Positions 17,662-24,888 of a stretch of 30,945 bases of DNA are shown here, one piece after another. Below the pieces are notes generated by a model. That model did not search any database. It had not been told where the DNA came from and saw only the letters and a list, made by a program, of their open reading frames with translations. Location of the stretch: NCBI GenBank assembly GCA_900541045.1, contig UQID01000029.1, positions 1-30,945 on the forward strand. The letters are read 5' to 3'. The DNA is from an uncultured Collinsella sp. (GTDB taxonomy: Bacteria; Actinomycetota; Coriobacteriia; Coriobacteriales; Coriobacteriaceae). A program made the translations under genes and the position numbers. Every line of letters starts with the position of its first letter. Positions within the stretch are counted from its first letter, which is position 1.

Positions 17662-17973
17662 ATGGAATATAGCGTAAACGGCATGAACGTTGATGCTAAC
17701 AGGACATGCGGAAAATGCCTTTCCCAGATTCGTCGGGAGCAAGGTATCACTCAGGTTGAACTCGCAAAGAAACTGGGGGTACCTCAGTCGTTCATCTCAA
17801 AGGTCGAGACCGGGGAACGCAGCCTTAGGGTTTATGAGCAGTTTGTCTATGCGGATGCACTCGGAATTACTGTTGAGACGCTAGTACGTAAACTTGGGGC
17901 TGTTTTGAGTAGCGAAGATAATCAGATGACGCCACGCATCGATCATCAATTAGAAATTAAAACAGAGCTATAG
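17662..17973 (+). CDS. Small XRE-family transcriptional regulator
   Basis: A 103-residue protein from ATG at 17662; a TTG five codons earlier lies within the palindrome, and a later ATG (MNVDANR) is also possible. Residues about 20-80 form a Cro/CI-type helix-turn-helix: LSQIRREQGITQVELAKKLGVPQSFISKVETGERSLRVYEQFVYADALGI. The tail is short and has no recognisable sensor or dimerisation domain. A perfect 10-bp-arm palindrome directly upstream is the probable operator. The divergent CxxC-repeat membrane protein may be its other target. AT-rich composition matches the neighbouring toxin-antitoxin pair. Confidence 0.85.
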   Translation: MEYSVNGMNVDANRTCGKCLSQIRREQGITQVELAKKLGVPQSFISKVETGERSLRVYEQFVYADALGITVETLVRKLGAVLSSEDNQMTPRIDHQLEIKTEL

Positions 17974-18053
17974 GGTGAATGAGATGCTGGGAAGTGCGCC
18001 TTTATCAAATAGAAGCTAAAAAATCAGCCCGGCGACTTTCCAGAGCGTAGGCC

Positions 18054-18236
18054 CCTGTAGTCGCCGCCGGCGAAGTTAACGTAGGGGAGGCCAGGGGCTT
18101 TGCCCCCAAATCTTTCCGCAGGACGGTAGGACCCCCGCCGCACGAAGTGCGCAGCGGGGGTCCTACCATGTCCGAGGACGATTTGGGGGCAAAGCCCCTG
18201 GCCTCACCGGCGAGTATACAGGACGGCGACTACAGG
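18054..18236 (-). repeat. Two-tier hairpin element, copy 2 (after thrB)
   Basis: Read on the minus strand, in sense with thrB. The outer helix is a perfect 26 bp (18180-18205 with 18087-18112; begins GAGGCCAGGGGC on the minus strand). The inner helix has 14 bp (18154-18167 with 18125-18138) plus a GCAC/GTGC tip. The linkers read GTCCTCGGACAT (18179 down to 18168), identical to copy 1, and GTCCTGCGGAAA (18124 down to 18113). A further outer helix, TGTAGTCGCCG (18056-18066) with CGGCGACTACA (18224-18234), includes the thrB stop codon. No T-run follows. Confidence 0.9.
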
Positions 18237-19111
18237 TATTCGATCTGGGCGCCTTCCGTGTCGCACGTCAGAATATGTGTGTCACACTTGGGGAACTGCT
18301 CACGCAGCTTGACCTGCAGGAACTTTGCCACGATGGTGTCGTCAGTCACGGCCATGAGGGTCGAGCCGGAGCCACTGATCCAGATGGTCTTGGCGCCTCC
18401 GTTAAGGCAGGTGTCGCGCACAGCGTTGTAGTCGGGAATCAGGCGGCGGCGATAGGGCTCTTGGATGCGGTCGTCATTGGCGGCGGCAATCAGGTCCAGG
18501 TCGCCGGTCTCCAGGCCGCGTGTCATGCCAGCAATGCGGCCCATCTGCCATACGGCGGTGGAGAGTGGAATCTCCTGCGGCACAACCTTGCGCGCCTCAC
18601 TCGTATGAACCTCGTAGGGCGGAATCACGGTAATAAAACGCAAGCGATCGCTTACCTCGTATCGCAGGCACTGGGGCAGCGAGTCGGTCGGCGTAAAGGA
18701 GCAGACGGCGCCGCCCAGGATAGCGGGGGCGACGTTATCGGGATGGCCCTCGACCTCGGTGGCAATGCGGACGAGCTCGGCGCGGTCGACGGTGTGGCCC
18801 GTCAGCGCGGCGGCCGCCATGATGCCAGCGACGACGCAGGTTGAGCTGGAACCCAGGCCGCGGGCGACGGGCACGTCGGTCTGAATGTCGATGGCGACGG
18901 GGAAGGCCGGTTCGCCCCATGCGGCCAGTGCATCCACAAAGCTCACGTAGACCAGGTTATTCTCGTTTTGGAACTCCTCGGGGCATCCGGTGATGGTGAG
19001 TTTGTCGGCGCGCTCGAAGGTGAAGTGCGAGTAGAGGCTGACGGCCATGCCGAGGGTGTCGTAGCCGATGCCTAGGTTGGCGCTGGTTGCTGGGACGGTG
19101 ATTTTGATCAT
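18230..19111 (-). CDS. thrB: Homoserine kinase
   Basis: A 293-residue GHMP-family kinase that phosphorylates homoserine with ATP, the step before threonine synthase. The family motif PVARGLGSSSTCVVA forms the ATP loop. The N-terminus MIKITVPATSANLGIGYDTLGMAVSLY and the C-terminal region AKTIWISGSGSTLMAV are characteristic. The start at 19111 has AGGAGG 6 nt upstream; an in-frame ATG 72 bp earlier would add an unrelated Pro/Arg-rich tail translated from a palindrome. thrC lies upstream on the same strand, but a terminator and a 112-bp inverted repeat intervene. The stop codon is part of the outermost helix of hairpin copy 2. Confidence 0.93.
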   Translation of the reverse strand: MIKITVPATSANLGIGYDTLGMAVSLYSHFTFERADKLTITGCPEEFQNENNLVYVSFVDALAAWGEPAFPVAIDIQTDVPVARGLGSSSTCVVAGIMAAAALTGHTVDRAELVRIATEVEGHPDNVAPAILGGAVCSFTPTDSLPQCLRYEVSDRLRFITVIPPYEVHTSEARKVVPQEIPLSTAVWQMGRIAGMTRGLETGDLDLIAAANDDRIQEPYRRRLIPDYNAVRDTCLNGGAKTIWISGSGSTLMAVTDDTIVAKFLQVKLREQFPKCDTHILTCDTEGAQIEYL

Positions 19112-19125
19112 GTGGGTCCTCCTGG

Positions 19126-19237
19126 GCGGGTCCGGCCGTTTAGTTCGCTGCTCGGGCAGTCCTGGCTCGCTCGGAAAGCACATTAAGTGCTTTCCGGCTC
19201 GTGCGGAACTCGCGACGAACTAAACGGCCAGACCCGC
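19126..19237 (-). repeat. Long inverted repeat directly before the thrB ribosome binding site
   Basis: Outer arms 19126-19147 and 19216-19237 are complementary over 22 bp (core GGCCGTTTAGTTCG). The only mismatch, C19133 with A19230, becomes a G-U pair in minus-strand RNA. An inner 10-bp stem (CGGAAAGCAC/GTGCTTTCCG on the minus strand) has loop TTAAT. The linkers (19 and 24 nt) differ from those of copies 1-3. The lower arm ends 3 bp before the thrB Shine-Dalgarno (19118-19123). Confidence 0.8.
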
Positions 19238-19266
19238 TCGCATGCTCGTCATCATCCCGAAAGCTA

Positions 19267-19300
19267 AATAAAAAGAAGGTGCGCCGGCTTCCGCCGGCGC
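19267..19300 (-). terminator. Rho-independent terminator of thrC
   Basis: On the minus strand GCGCCGGC (19300-19293) pairs with GCCGGCGC (19288-19281) around GGAA, followed by a T-rich tract (TTCTTTTTATTT). It starts 13 bp after the thrC stop. Confidence 0.85.
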
Positions 19301-19312
19301 CTTATAAGGGGT

Positions 19313-20830
19313 TTAGTTGGTTGCCATCTTTTTTGCTGCAGACTCGACGTAGCTTGCCATCTCATCGACGTCGCAGACGTCTTCGAAGCGGACGGGCTTG
19401 GACTCGAGCTCGGCGAGCTGGGTCGGGGCGACCGTGTTGGTGGCCTGCTCGAGCACACGCATAGCCTCAAAGTCGTCCTCGGGAACGTTAAGCCCCAGAG
19501 CTTCGCAGCAGGCGCGCGGGAACTTGTAGGGGCTGGCGGTCGAAAGCAGCACGCGGGCCTTGGCGCCCTCGGCGGGAGCGACCTGCTCGAAGACGTGATA
19601 GCCGCAAGCGGTGTGCGGGTCGATCACGTAGTCGTTGGCGTCCCAGCAGCTCTTGATGGCAGCGCGGACTTCGTCCTCGCTGGCCCAACCGCAGCCAAAC
19701 ACGCTCTGGATCTTGGCCAGCAGCTCGGCGGGCACCTCGTAGCGACCCGTCTGGGCAAGCTGCTTCATAAGGCCGGCAACGAGCTCGCAGTCGCCGTCGG
19801 ACAGGAAGTAGAGCATGCGCTCCAGGTTGGAGCTGATGAGGATGTCCATCGACGGCGAGATGGTCGTGAAGAACGGACGGTTACGGTCGTAGACGCCGGT
19901 AGTCAGGAAGTCGGCAAGCACGTTGTTCTTGTCGCTCGCCACGACGAGCTTGGCGACGGGCAGACCCATGCGCTTGGCGTAGTAGCCGGCCAGGATATCG
20001 CCAAAGTTGCCGGTCGGTACGCAGAACTCCACGGTGTCGCCGGCCTCGATGGCGCCGGCGCGCAGCAGCTGCGCATAGGCGGCAAAGTAGTAGACGACCT
20101 GCGGTACCAGACGGCCGACATTGATGGAGTTGGCGCTCGAAAGCACCGTGCCAGCGGCCTCCAGGCGCTCGGCAAGCTCCTTATCGGCAAAGATGCGCTT
20201 GACGGCGCTCTGGGCGTCGTCAAAGTTGCCGCGGATGCCGCAGACGGCGACGTTGTCGCCCTCCTGCGTGGACATCTGCAGGTTCTGAACGCGGCTGACC
20301 TTGCCCTCGGGATAAAAAACGGTGATGCCCGTGCCCGGCGCGTCGGCAAAACCGGCGAGCGCGGCCTTGCCCGTGTCGCCCGACGTGGCGGTGACGATCA
20401 TGATGCGCTCGGCGCCGCCGTCCTTGGCGGAAGTGCGGGCCATCAGACGGGGGAGCATCTGCAGGGCGACGTCCTTGAAGGCGCTCGTGGGGCCGCCAAA
20501 GAGCTCCATCACATAGGTCTGAGGGGCATCAGCGCCCGGCGCAGCGTCGAGTTTGACGAGCGGCGTAACCTCTTCACTCGCAAACGTGCCGCGGTATGCC
20601 TCGTCGACACACGCCGAAATTTCTTCGGCCGTGTAATCATTCAGTAACATTCCCAACACATCTTGAGCGATTTCAAAGTACGATTTATCTGCAAGCGAGC
20701 TGATATCGACCTGCTGGGTGCCGAGCTCGTCCGAGACAAACAAACCCCCGTCGGGAGCGATGCCGGTGCGGATTGCCACCTTACTTGAGCACGATAAAGT
20801 GCGTCCTCGTGTACTATGATAAGTTCCCAT
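19313..20830 (-). CDS. thrC: Threonine synthase
   Basis: A 505-residue PLP enzyme converting O-phosphohomoserine to threonine. It fits the longer type of threonine synthase found in bacteria and fungi. Motifs are YHSTRGRTLSCSSKVAIRTGIAPDGGLFV at the N-terminus, the PLP-lysine region FGGPTSAFKDVALQMLPRLM, TATSGDTGKAALAGF and the phosphate-binding VPTGNFGDILAGYYAKRMGLP. The ATG at 20830 has GAGGAG about 9 nt upstream. An upstream in-frame start at 20875 would add 15 residues. It is divergent from aspartokinase across a 103-bp gap in which no clear promoter or operator was recognised. thrB follows on the same strand after a terminator. Confidence 0.94.
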   Translation of the reverse strand: MGTYHSTRGRTLSCSSKVAIRTGIAPDGGLFVSDELGTQQVDISSLADKSYFEIAQDVLGMLLNDYTAEEISACVDEAYRGTFASEEVTPLVKLDAAPGADAPQTYVMELFGGPTSAFKDVALQMLPRLMARTSAKDGGAERIMIVTATSGDTGKAALAGFADAPGTGITVFYPEGKVSRVQNLQMSTQEGDNVAVCGIRGNFDDAQSAVKRIFADKELAERLEAAGTVLSSANSINVGRLVPQVVYYFAAYAQLLRAGAIEAGDTVEFCVPTGNFGDILAGYYAKRMGLPVAKLVVASDKNNVLADFLTTGVYDRNRPFFTTISPSMDILISSNLERMLYFLSDGDCELVAGLMKQLAQTGRYEVPAELLAKIQSVFGCGWASEDEVRAAIKSCWDANDYVIDPHTACGYHVFEQVAPAEGAKARVLLSTASPYKFPRACCEALGLNVPEDDFEAMRVLEQATNTVAPTQLAELESKPVRFEDVCDVDEMASYVESAAKKMATN

Positions 20831-20933
20831 ATAACACTGCTCCTCGGATGCCTTGGTCCCAATCGGTGAAACCATGGTATCAGAGCGCGCAAAACAGGTT
20901 TGCAGAGGCTTTTAGAAAGGTAACCTCAAGCCC

Positions 20934-22322
20934 ATGATTAAGATTGCCAAGTTTGGCGGCTCGTCGGTCGCCGACGCCGAACACTTCAAGAAGATTAAGG
21001 CCATCGTCGATGCCGACCCTGCCCGCCGTTTTGTGGTGGTTTCTGCCTGCGGCCGCCGCTTTAAGGGCGACACCAAGGTGACCGACCTGCTCTACCTGGT
21101 TAACGCGCACGTTAAGTATCACGTGTCGTGCGAGGAACTACTCGAGGACATCGGCCAGCGCTATTTTGATATCGCTGACGAGTTGGAGCTCACCTATCCC
21201 ATCCGCGAGGAGTTCGCGGCCTTTGCCGAGCGCGCCCGCTCGGGCGGCTACTCTACCGAGGAGCTCGTGAGCCGCGGCGAGTACTTCACCGCTCGCTTGA
21301 TGGCCGAGTACCTGGGCCTGCCGTTCCTGGACGCCGCGACGGTTGTGGCGTTCCATCACGACGGTACGCTCAGCATGAACCGCACCTCCGAGCTGGTGCA
21401 GGAGTACGGCCAGCAGGGCGGCTTTGTTATGCCTGGCTTCTACGGCGCGACGCGTGAGGGCCAGATCAAGCTGCTCGATCGTGGCGGCGGCGATATCTCG
21501 GGCTCGATCCTGGCCAAGTGCCTGGGCGCCGACCTGTACGAGAACTGGACCGACGTCTCGGGCTTCTATTCTGCCGATCCGCGTATTGTTCCCGAGGCTC
21601 AGCCCATTGCGCGCGTTACCTACGAGGAGCTGCGCGAGCTTTCGTACATGGGCGCAAGCGTCCTGCACGAGGAGGCCGTGTTCCCTGTGCGTGAGGCCGG
21701 TATTCCGCTGGTCATCAAGAACACCAATGCGCCGCAGGACCCCGGCACCATCATTAGCGAGACGGCTGATGAGGGCGAGGCGGAGCCCATCATTACCGGC
21801 GTGACCGGCAAGCGCGGCTTTGTCGCCATCAACGTTGCCCGCGACCGCACCAAGCCTCGTGTTGGCTTTATGCGCCGTGCGCTCTCGGTCTTCGAGCGCT
21901 ATGACGTTTCCGTCGAGCACATGCCCACCGGTGTCGACCGCTTTGGCGCCGTGGTGCAGGAGAAGGATGTTCACGATTCGCTGTACTCGCTCGTGGGCGA
22001 CATTCAGCAGGAGGTCGAGCCGCTCGAGATCGAGGTTGTCGAGGGCCTGGCGCTTATCGCGACCGTTGGCCGCAACCTGCGCGGTCGTGCCGGCATCTCT
22101 GGCCACCTGTTTGGCATGCTTGGCCAGGCCGGCGTGAGCGTGCGCATGATTTCGCAGAGCTGCGACGAGATCAACATCATCATCGGTGTCGAGGAGAAGG
22201 ACTTTGACCTGGCGATTCAGACCATTTACCGTGCCTTCTCCGACGAAAATGGCATTGTGAAGGTCTCCGATCTGGAGGCTCCCGCGCCGGTCGATCCCGC
22301 CCTGGCCGCGCTCCACAAGTAG
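20934..22322 (+). CDS. lysC: Aspartate kinase (monofunctional)
   Basis: This cytosolic enzyme phosphorylates aspartate, the first step toward lysine, methionine and threonine. The 462 residues have KFGGSSVADAEHF at the N-terminus, the kinase motifs VVVSACGRR (many homologues have SAPG), LVSRGEYFTARLMAEYL and LDRGGGDISGSILA. Two C-terminal ACT domains (about 305-450, with VSVEHMPTGVD, ISGHLFGMLGQAGVSVRMISQSCDEINIIIGVE) bind amino-acid inhibitors. The length fits the single-function LysC type; no homoserine dehydrogenase domain is fused. The ATG at 20934 follows GAAAGG at a somewhat long distance. It diverges from thrC and is followed by asd after a terminator. Confidence 0.95.
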   Translation: MIKIAKFGGSSVADAEHFKKIKAIVDADPARRFVVVSACGRRFKGDTKVTDLLYLVNAHVKYHVSCEELLEDIGQRYFDIADELELTYPIREEFAAFAERARSGGYSTEELVSRGEYFTARLMAEYLGLPFLDAATVVAFHHDGTLSMNRTSELVQEYGQQGGFVMPGFYGATREGQIKLLDRGGGDISGSILAKCLGADLYENWTDVSGFYSADPRIVPEAQPIARVTYEELRELSYMGASVLHEEAVFPVREAGIPLVIKNTNAPQDPGTIISETADEGEAEPIITGVTGKRGFVAINVARDRTKPRVGFMRRALSVFERYDVSVEHMPTGVDRFGAVVQEKDVHDSLYSLVGDIQQEVEPLEIEVVEGLALIATVGRNLRGRAGISGHLFGMLGQAGVSVRMISQSCDEINIIIGVEEKDFDLAIQTIYRAFSDENGIVKVSDLEAPAPVDPALAALHK

Positions 22323-22334
22323 CTGCTATCTCGC

Positions 22335-22426
22335 TAGATTTTTGGGGCATGTCTCAAAAATCTACGGCGGGGCGTTTCGTTTCGGTTTCGTTTCGACGGG
22401 GCGGGTTTCGTGCCTGCCCCGTTCTT
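22335..22426 (+). terminator. Tandem hairpins and terminator after lysC
   Basis: Hairpin 1 has a perfect 10-bp stem TAGATTTTTG (22335-22344) with CAAAAATCTA (22355-22364). Hairpin 2 pairs ACGGGGCGGG (22396-22405) with CCTGCCCCGT (22413-22422) and is followed by TCTT. Between them is a T/C/G-rich run with repeated TTTCG. Together they probably end lysC transcription. The remaining 70 bp before asd carries its ribosome binding site. Confidence 0.65.
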
Positions 22427-22496
22427 GTATACACTGGCAACAATAATCGGCCTGCTCGGCGTGCGGGCAAAAGCCACAACCTTTAAAGGGGGAAGC

Positions 22497-23522
22497 ATGA
22501 AACAGTACACGGTTGCTATTTTGGGCGCGACGGGAGCTGTGGGCACCCAGATGCTTGAGTGCCTCAACGAGCAGGAGTTTCCGGTCGGTAAGCTAAAGCT
22601 GCTGGCGAGTGCGCGTTCCGCGGGCAAGACCGTTGAGTTCCGCGGTGAGCAGATCGTGATCGAAGAGGCTTGCCCCGAGGCCTTTGAGGGCTGTGATATT
22701 GTGCTCGGAGCCGCCGGTGACGATATCGCGAAGGAGCTACTGCCCGAGGCCGTCAAGCGCGGCGCCGTCGTGGTCGACAACAGCCATGCCTTCCGCATGG
22801 ATCCCGAGGTGCCACTGGTCGTGCCCGAGATCAACGCCGACGACATCAAGTGGCATCACGGCCTTATCGCCAACCCCAACTGCGCGACCATCATCGGCCT
22901 GGTTCCCACGTGGCCGCTGCATCAGCTCGCCGGCGTAAAGCGCATGATCGTCTCGACGTATCAGGCGGCTTCGGGTGCCGGCGCTCCCGGTATGGCCGAG
23001 CTCGAGGCTCAGTTGGCCGCCCTGGGCCGCGGCGAGGAGATTCCCGAGCCGCGTGCATTTGCCGCCCAGCTGGCGAGCAACCTGATTCCGCAGATCGGCG
23101 GCGTCAAGGAGGAAGGCTTTACTTCCGAGGAAATGAAGCTGCAAAACGAGGGCCGCAAGATTATGCACCTGCCCGAGCTGCGCGTGAACTGCACCTGCGT
23201 GCGCGTGCCGGTGCTGCGTTCGCATTCCGAGAGCATTACGCTCGAGTTTGAGCGCGACATTACGGTCGAGGAGGCTCGTGCCGCGCTGGCTGCCGCTCCG
23301 GGCGTGAAGCTGGTTGACGATATGAGCGCCGAGGATGCGCACGATCGCTTCCCCATGCCGATGGATACCTCCGACCAGGACCTGATCTGGGTCGGTCGCG
23401 TGCGTCGCGACATCTCGAACCCCGAGGCCGCGCGTGGCATCACCTTCTGGTGCTGCGGTGACCAAATCCGTAAGGGCGCGGCAACCAACGCCGTCCAGAT
23501 CGCCAAGCTGCTCTGCGAGTAG
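22497..23522 (+). CDS. asd: Aspartate-semialdehyde dehydrogenase
   Basis: A 341-residue NADPH enzyme that reduces aspartyl phosphate to aspartate semialdehyde, the step after aspartokinase. It has the nucleotide-binding motif VAILGATGAVGTQML, VPEIN, the catalytic Cys129 in ANPNCATI, and YQAASGAGAPGMAEL. NCTCVRVPVLRSHSESI carries the substrate-binding Arg and His. The ATG at 22497 follows AAAGGGGG; an in-frame ATG at 22410 would add a hydrophobic tail not seen in the family. It follows lysC on the same strand, separated by a terminator. Hairpin copy 3 begins 14 bp after its stop. The homoserine dehydrogenase needed to link asd to thrB is not in the window. Confidence 0.96.
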   Translation: MKQYTVAILGATGAVGTQMLECLNEQEFPVGKLKLLASARSAGKTVEFRGEQIVIEEACPEAFEGCDIVLGAAGDDIAKELLPEAVKRGAVVVDNSHAFRMDPEVPLVVPEINADDIKWHHGLIANPNCATIIGLVPTWPLHQLAGVKRMIVSTYQAASGAGAPGMAELEAQLAALGRGEEIPEPRAFAAQLASNLIPQIGGVKEEGFTSEEMKLQNEGRKIMHLPELRVNCTCVRVPVLRSHSESITLEFERDITVEEARAALAAAPGVKLVDDMSAEDAHDRFPMPMDTSDQDLIWVGRVRRDISNPEAARGITFWCCGDQIRKGAATNAVQIAKLLCE

Positions 23523-23536
23523 CGGTGGACCTGTCC

Positions 23537-23666
23537 GGCGGGGGTCGGGCTTAGTTTTCAGAACGTCCTCGACCATGTGTGGCGCCTTGTCCTGCTCCTT
23601 CGGAGCCGCGGACAAGGCGCCACACTGGTCTGCGGAGTGTTCTGAAAACTAAGCCCGGCCCCCGCC
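23537..23666 (+). repeat. Two-tier hairpin element, copy 3 (after asd)
   Basis: The outer helix has 28 bp (23537-23564 with 23639-23666; starts GGCGGGGG), with one T-G pair (23545/23658) that is U-G in plus-strand RNA. The inner helix is a perfect 16 bp (23577-23592 with 23610-23625), topped by GCTCC-TTC-GGAGC. The linkers are GTCCTCGACCAT (23565-23576) and TGGTCTGCGGAGT (23626-23638). Here the linker helix is GACCA/TGGTC, where copies 1 and 2 have GGAC/GTCC: both sides changed and pairing was kept. Confidence 0.9.
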
Positions 23667-23876
23667 TGTGGTGACGCTGCTGCGAGCGGTCTGCGATGGG
23701 GCCGTTGTTGGTTGGGGCCGCTGGGCTGATGTGGGGGGCACGTGGCTGTTGCGGGCCCTGGTTCCGGCGGCGGCCTCGGCGCTTCGCGCCTGCCGCCTTG
23801 GGGGACTGTGGGGCGCGGCCGGCAGCGGCGGCGCGTTGCGCCTGCTGCCTGAGGTGACTTTGGGGTTGGTGCGAAT
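23667..23876. other. GC-rich intergenic stretch without a gene
   Basis: A very GC-rich, G-heavy segment with small hairpins: 23766-23771/23792-23797 with an inner GGCGC/GCGCC, and 23821-23826/23844-23849. A 78-codon open frame crosses it but has no ribosome binding site or protein-like pattern. I see no RNA gene here. Confidence 0.4.
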
Positions 23877-24058
23877 CGAAGATGAATGGTTTCCCGGGAA
23901 GTGAACGACCTGTTTTGGACCCTTGAAGCATCGGCATATTTTGGCCGCCATTTCCTGCGGTTTTATCGTATGAATCCTGGTGTTTTGCAATCAAAAAATG
24001 CGGATGCTTCGGCGCCCTAGTTTTACTCGTTCACTTCTCGGAAAACCATTCACCTTCG
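23877..24058. repeat. Nested inverted-repeat element of 182 bp, MITE-like
   Basis: Outer arms 23877-23908 and 24027-24058 are imperfect 32-bp inverted repeats sharing GAAGTGAACGA/TCGTTCACTTC and TGAATGGTTT/AAACCATTCA. A second pair is nested inside: GAAGCATCGGCAT (23925-23937) with ATGCGGATGCTTC (23998-24010). The centre has no open frame of note. Long imperfect terminal repeats and no gene fit a small non-autonomous mobile element or a structured RNA. No target-site duplication was clear. Confidence 0.6.
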
Positions 24059-24064
24059 TTTTTG

Positions 24065-24150
24065 CCGGACATCGTTTTGTACGTTGCGACTCGGTATCGG
24101 CCGATATTGAGAGGGAAAACTCCCTCTCTTGGACAATCGAGTCTGTCCGG
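24065..24150 (+). promoter_or_regulatory. Structured leader before the DNA methyltransferase gene
   Basis: Three stacked helices can form: CCGGAC (24065-24070) with GTCCGG (24145-24150), GACTCG (24088-24093) with CGAGTC (24138-24143), and the perfect GAGAGGGA (24109-24116) with TCCCTCTC (24121-24128) around AAAC. ATCGGCCGAT (24096-24105) is a palindrome on one side. It ends 66 bp before the gene. No known riboswitch was recognised. Confidence 0.5.
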
Positions 24151-24216
24151 ACGTATCTGCGAGGTTGTCTGCACAATTCGCGGTATTATGGTGCGGAGTT
24201 TTGAAAGGAGCCGCTG

Positions 24217-24795
24217 GTGGTCACGACGACGTTTGCTTCGCCTTTGGGCGAAATCTTGCTTGCCGCTGATGGCCGCGGTTTGACGGGGCTTTGGTTTGAG
24301 GGTCAGGAGCACTTTGGCTCTACGCTGCTCAAAGAGGATGCGGAGTATGTCGTAGGTGCCGATGCGGTTTCCGGTACTGGTGGCATGTCGTCGGTGAGTC
24401 CGGCAAATGGCGCGGCTTCTTCGGTGCTTGAGCGTTCTTGGGCTTGGCTGAATGCTTATTTTGCGGGTCAGGAGCCTCGGTTTACGCCTCCGTTGCATAT
24501 GATTGGTACGGCGTTTCAGCGCGAGGTTTGGTTTGAGCTGCTTTCTATCCCGCATGGCGAGGTCGCTACGTATGGTGAGATCGCCCAGCGTGTTGCGGCT
24601 CGACATCGTGTGCCGGGAAACGAGGCTCCTGTTGTGTCCCCACGTGCCGTGGGGGCTGCGGTTGCACGCAATCCCATTTCGATTATCGTGCCGTGCCATC
24701 GCGTGGTTGCCGCCGACGGCTCGCTTAACGGATATGCCGGCGGCCTCGACCGTAAGGAGTGGCTGCTCCGGCTTGAGAGCGCGTACGAGGAGTAA
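24217..24795 (+). CDS. ogt: Methylated-DNA--protein-cysteine S-methyltransferase
   Basis: A suicide DNA-repair enzyme that moves the alkyl group from O6-alkylguanine to its own cysteine. The acceptor is Cys160 in IIVPCHRVVAADGSLNGYAGG. The helix-turn-helix region (TAFQREVWFELLSIPHGEVATYGEIAQRVA) and KEWLLRLE follow the family. At 192 residues it is slightly longer than usual because of a segment around RHRVPGNEAPVVSPRAVG between the helix-turn-helix and the active site. It also has a Gly/Ser-rich insert near residues 48-70. The start is GTG at 24217 with a strong AAAGGAG 6 nt upstream. It has no Ada-type N-terminal regulator domain. A structured leader lies upstream. Confidence 0.93.
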   Translation: MVTTTFASPLGEILLAADGRGLTGLWFEGQEHFGSTLLKEDAEYVVGADAVSGTGGMSSVSPANGAASSVLERSWAWLNAYFAGQEPRFTPPLHMIGTAFQREVWFELLSIPHGEVATYGEIAQRVAARHRVPGNEAPVVSPRAVGAAVARNPISIIVPCHRVVAADGSLNGYAGGLDRKEWLLRLESAYEE

Positions 24796-24888
24796 CGCTC
24801 GAACATTTTGCATAACTAGGACGCCGTGAAAGAACGAGTCGCCGTCTTTTCGCGACCGGCATGCGTCCAAGCGCTCGGCATCTGCGCC

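Noticed and set aside
19112..19183. 24-residue extension of ThrB
   Set aside because: It derives from the inverted repeat; AGGAGG directly before 19111 fixes the start.
23668..23904. 78-codon frame after asd
   Set aside because: No ribosome binding site; Gly/Leu/Ala-rich composition as expected by chance in GC-rich DNA; it ends within the inverted-repeat element.
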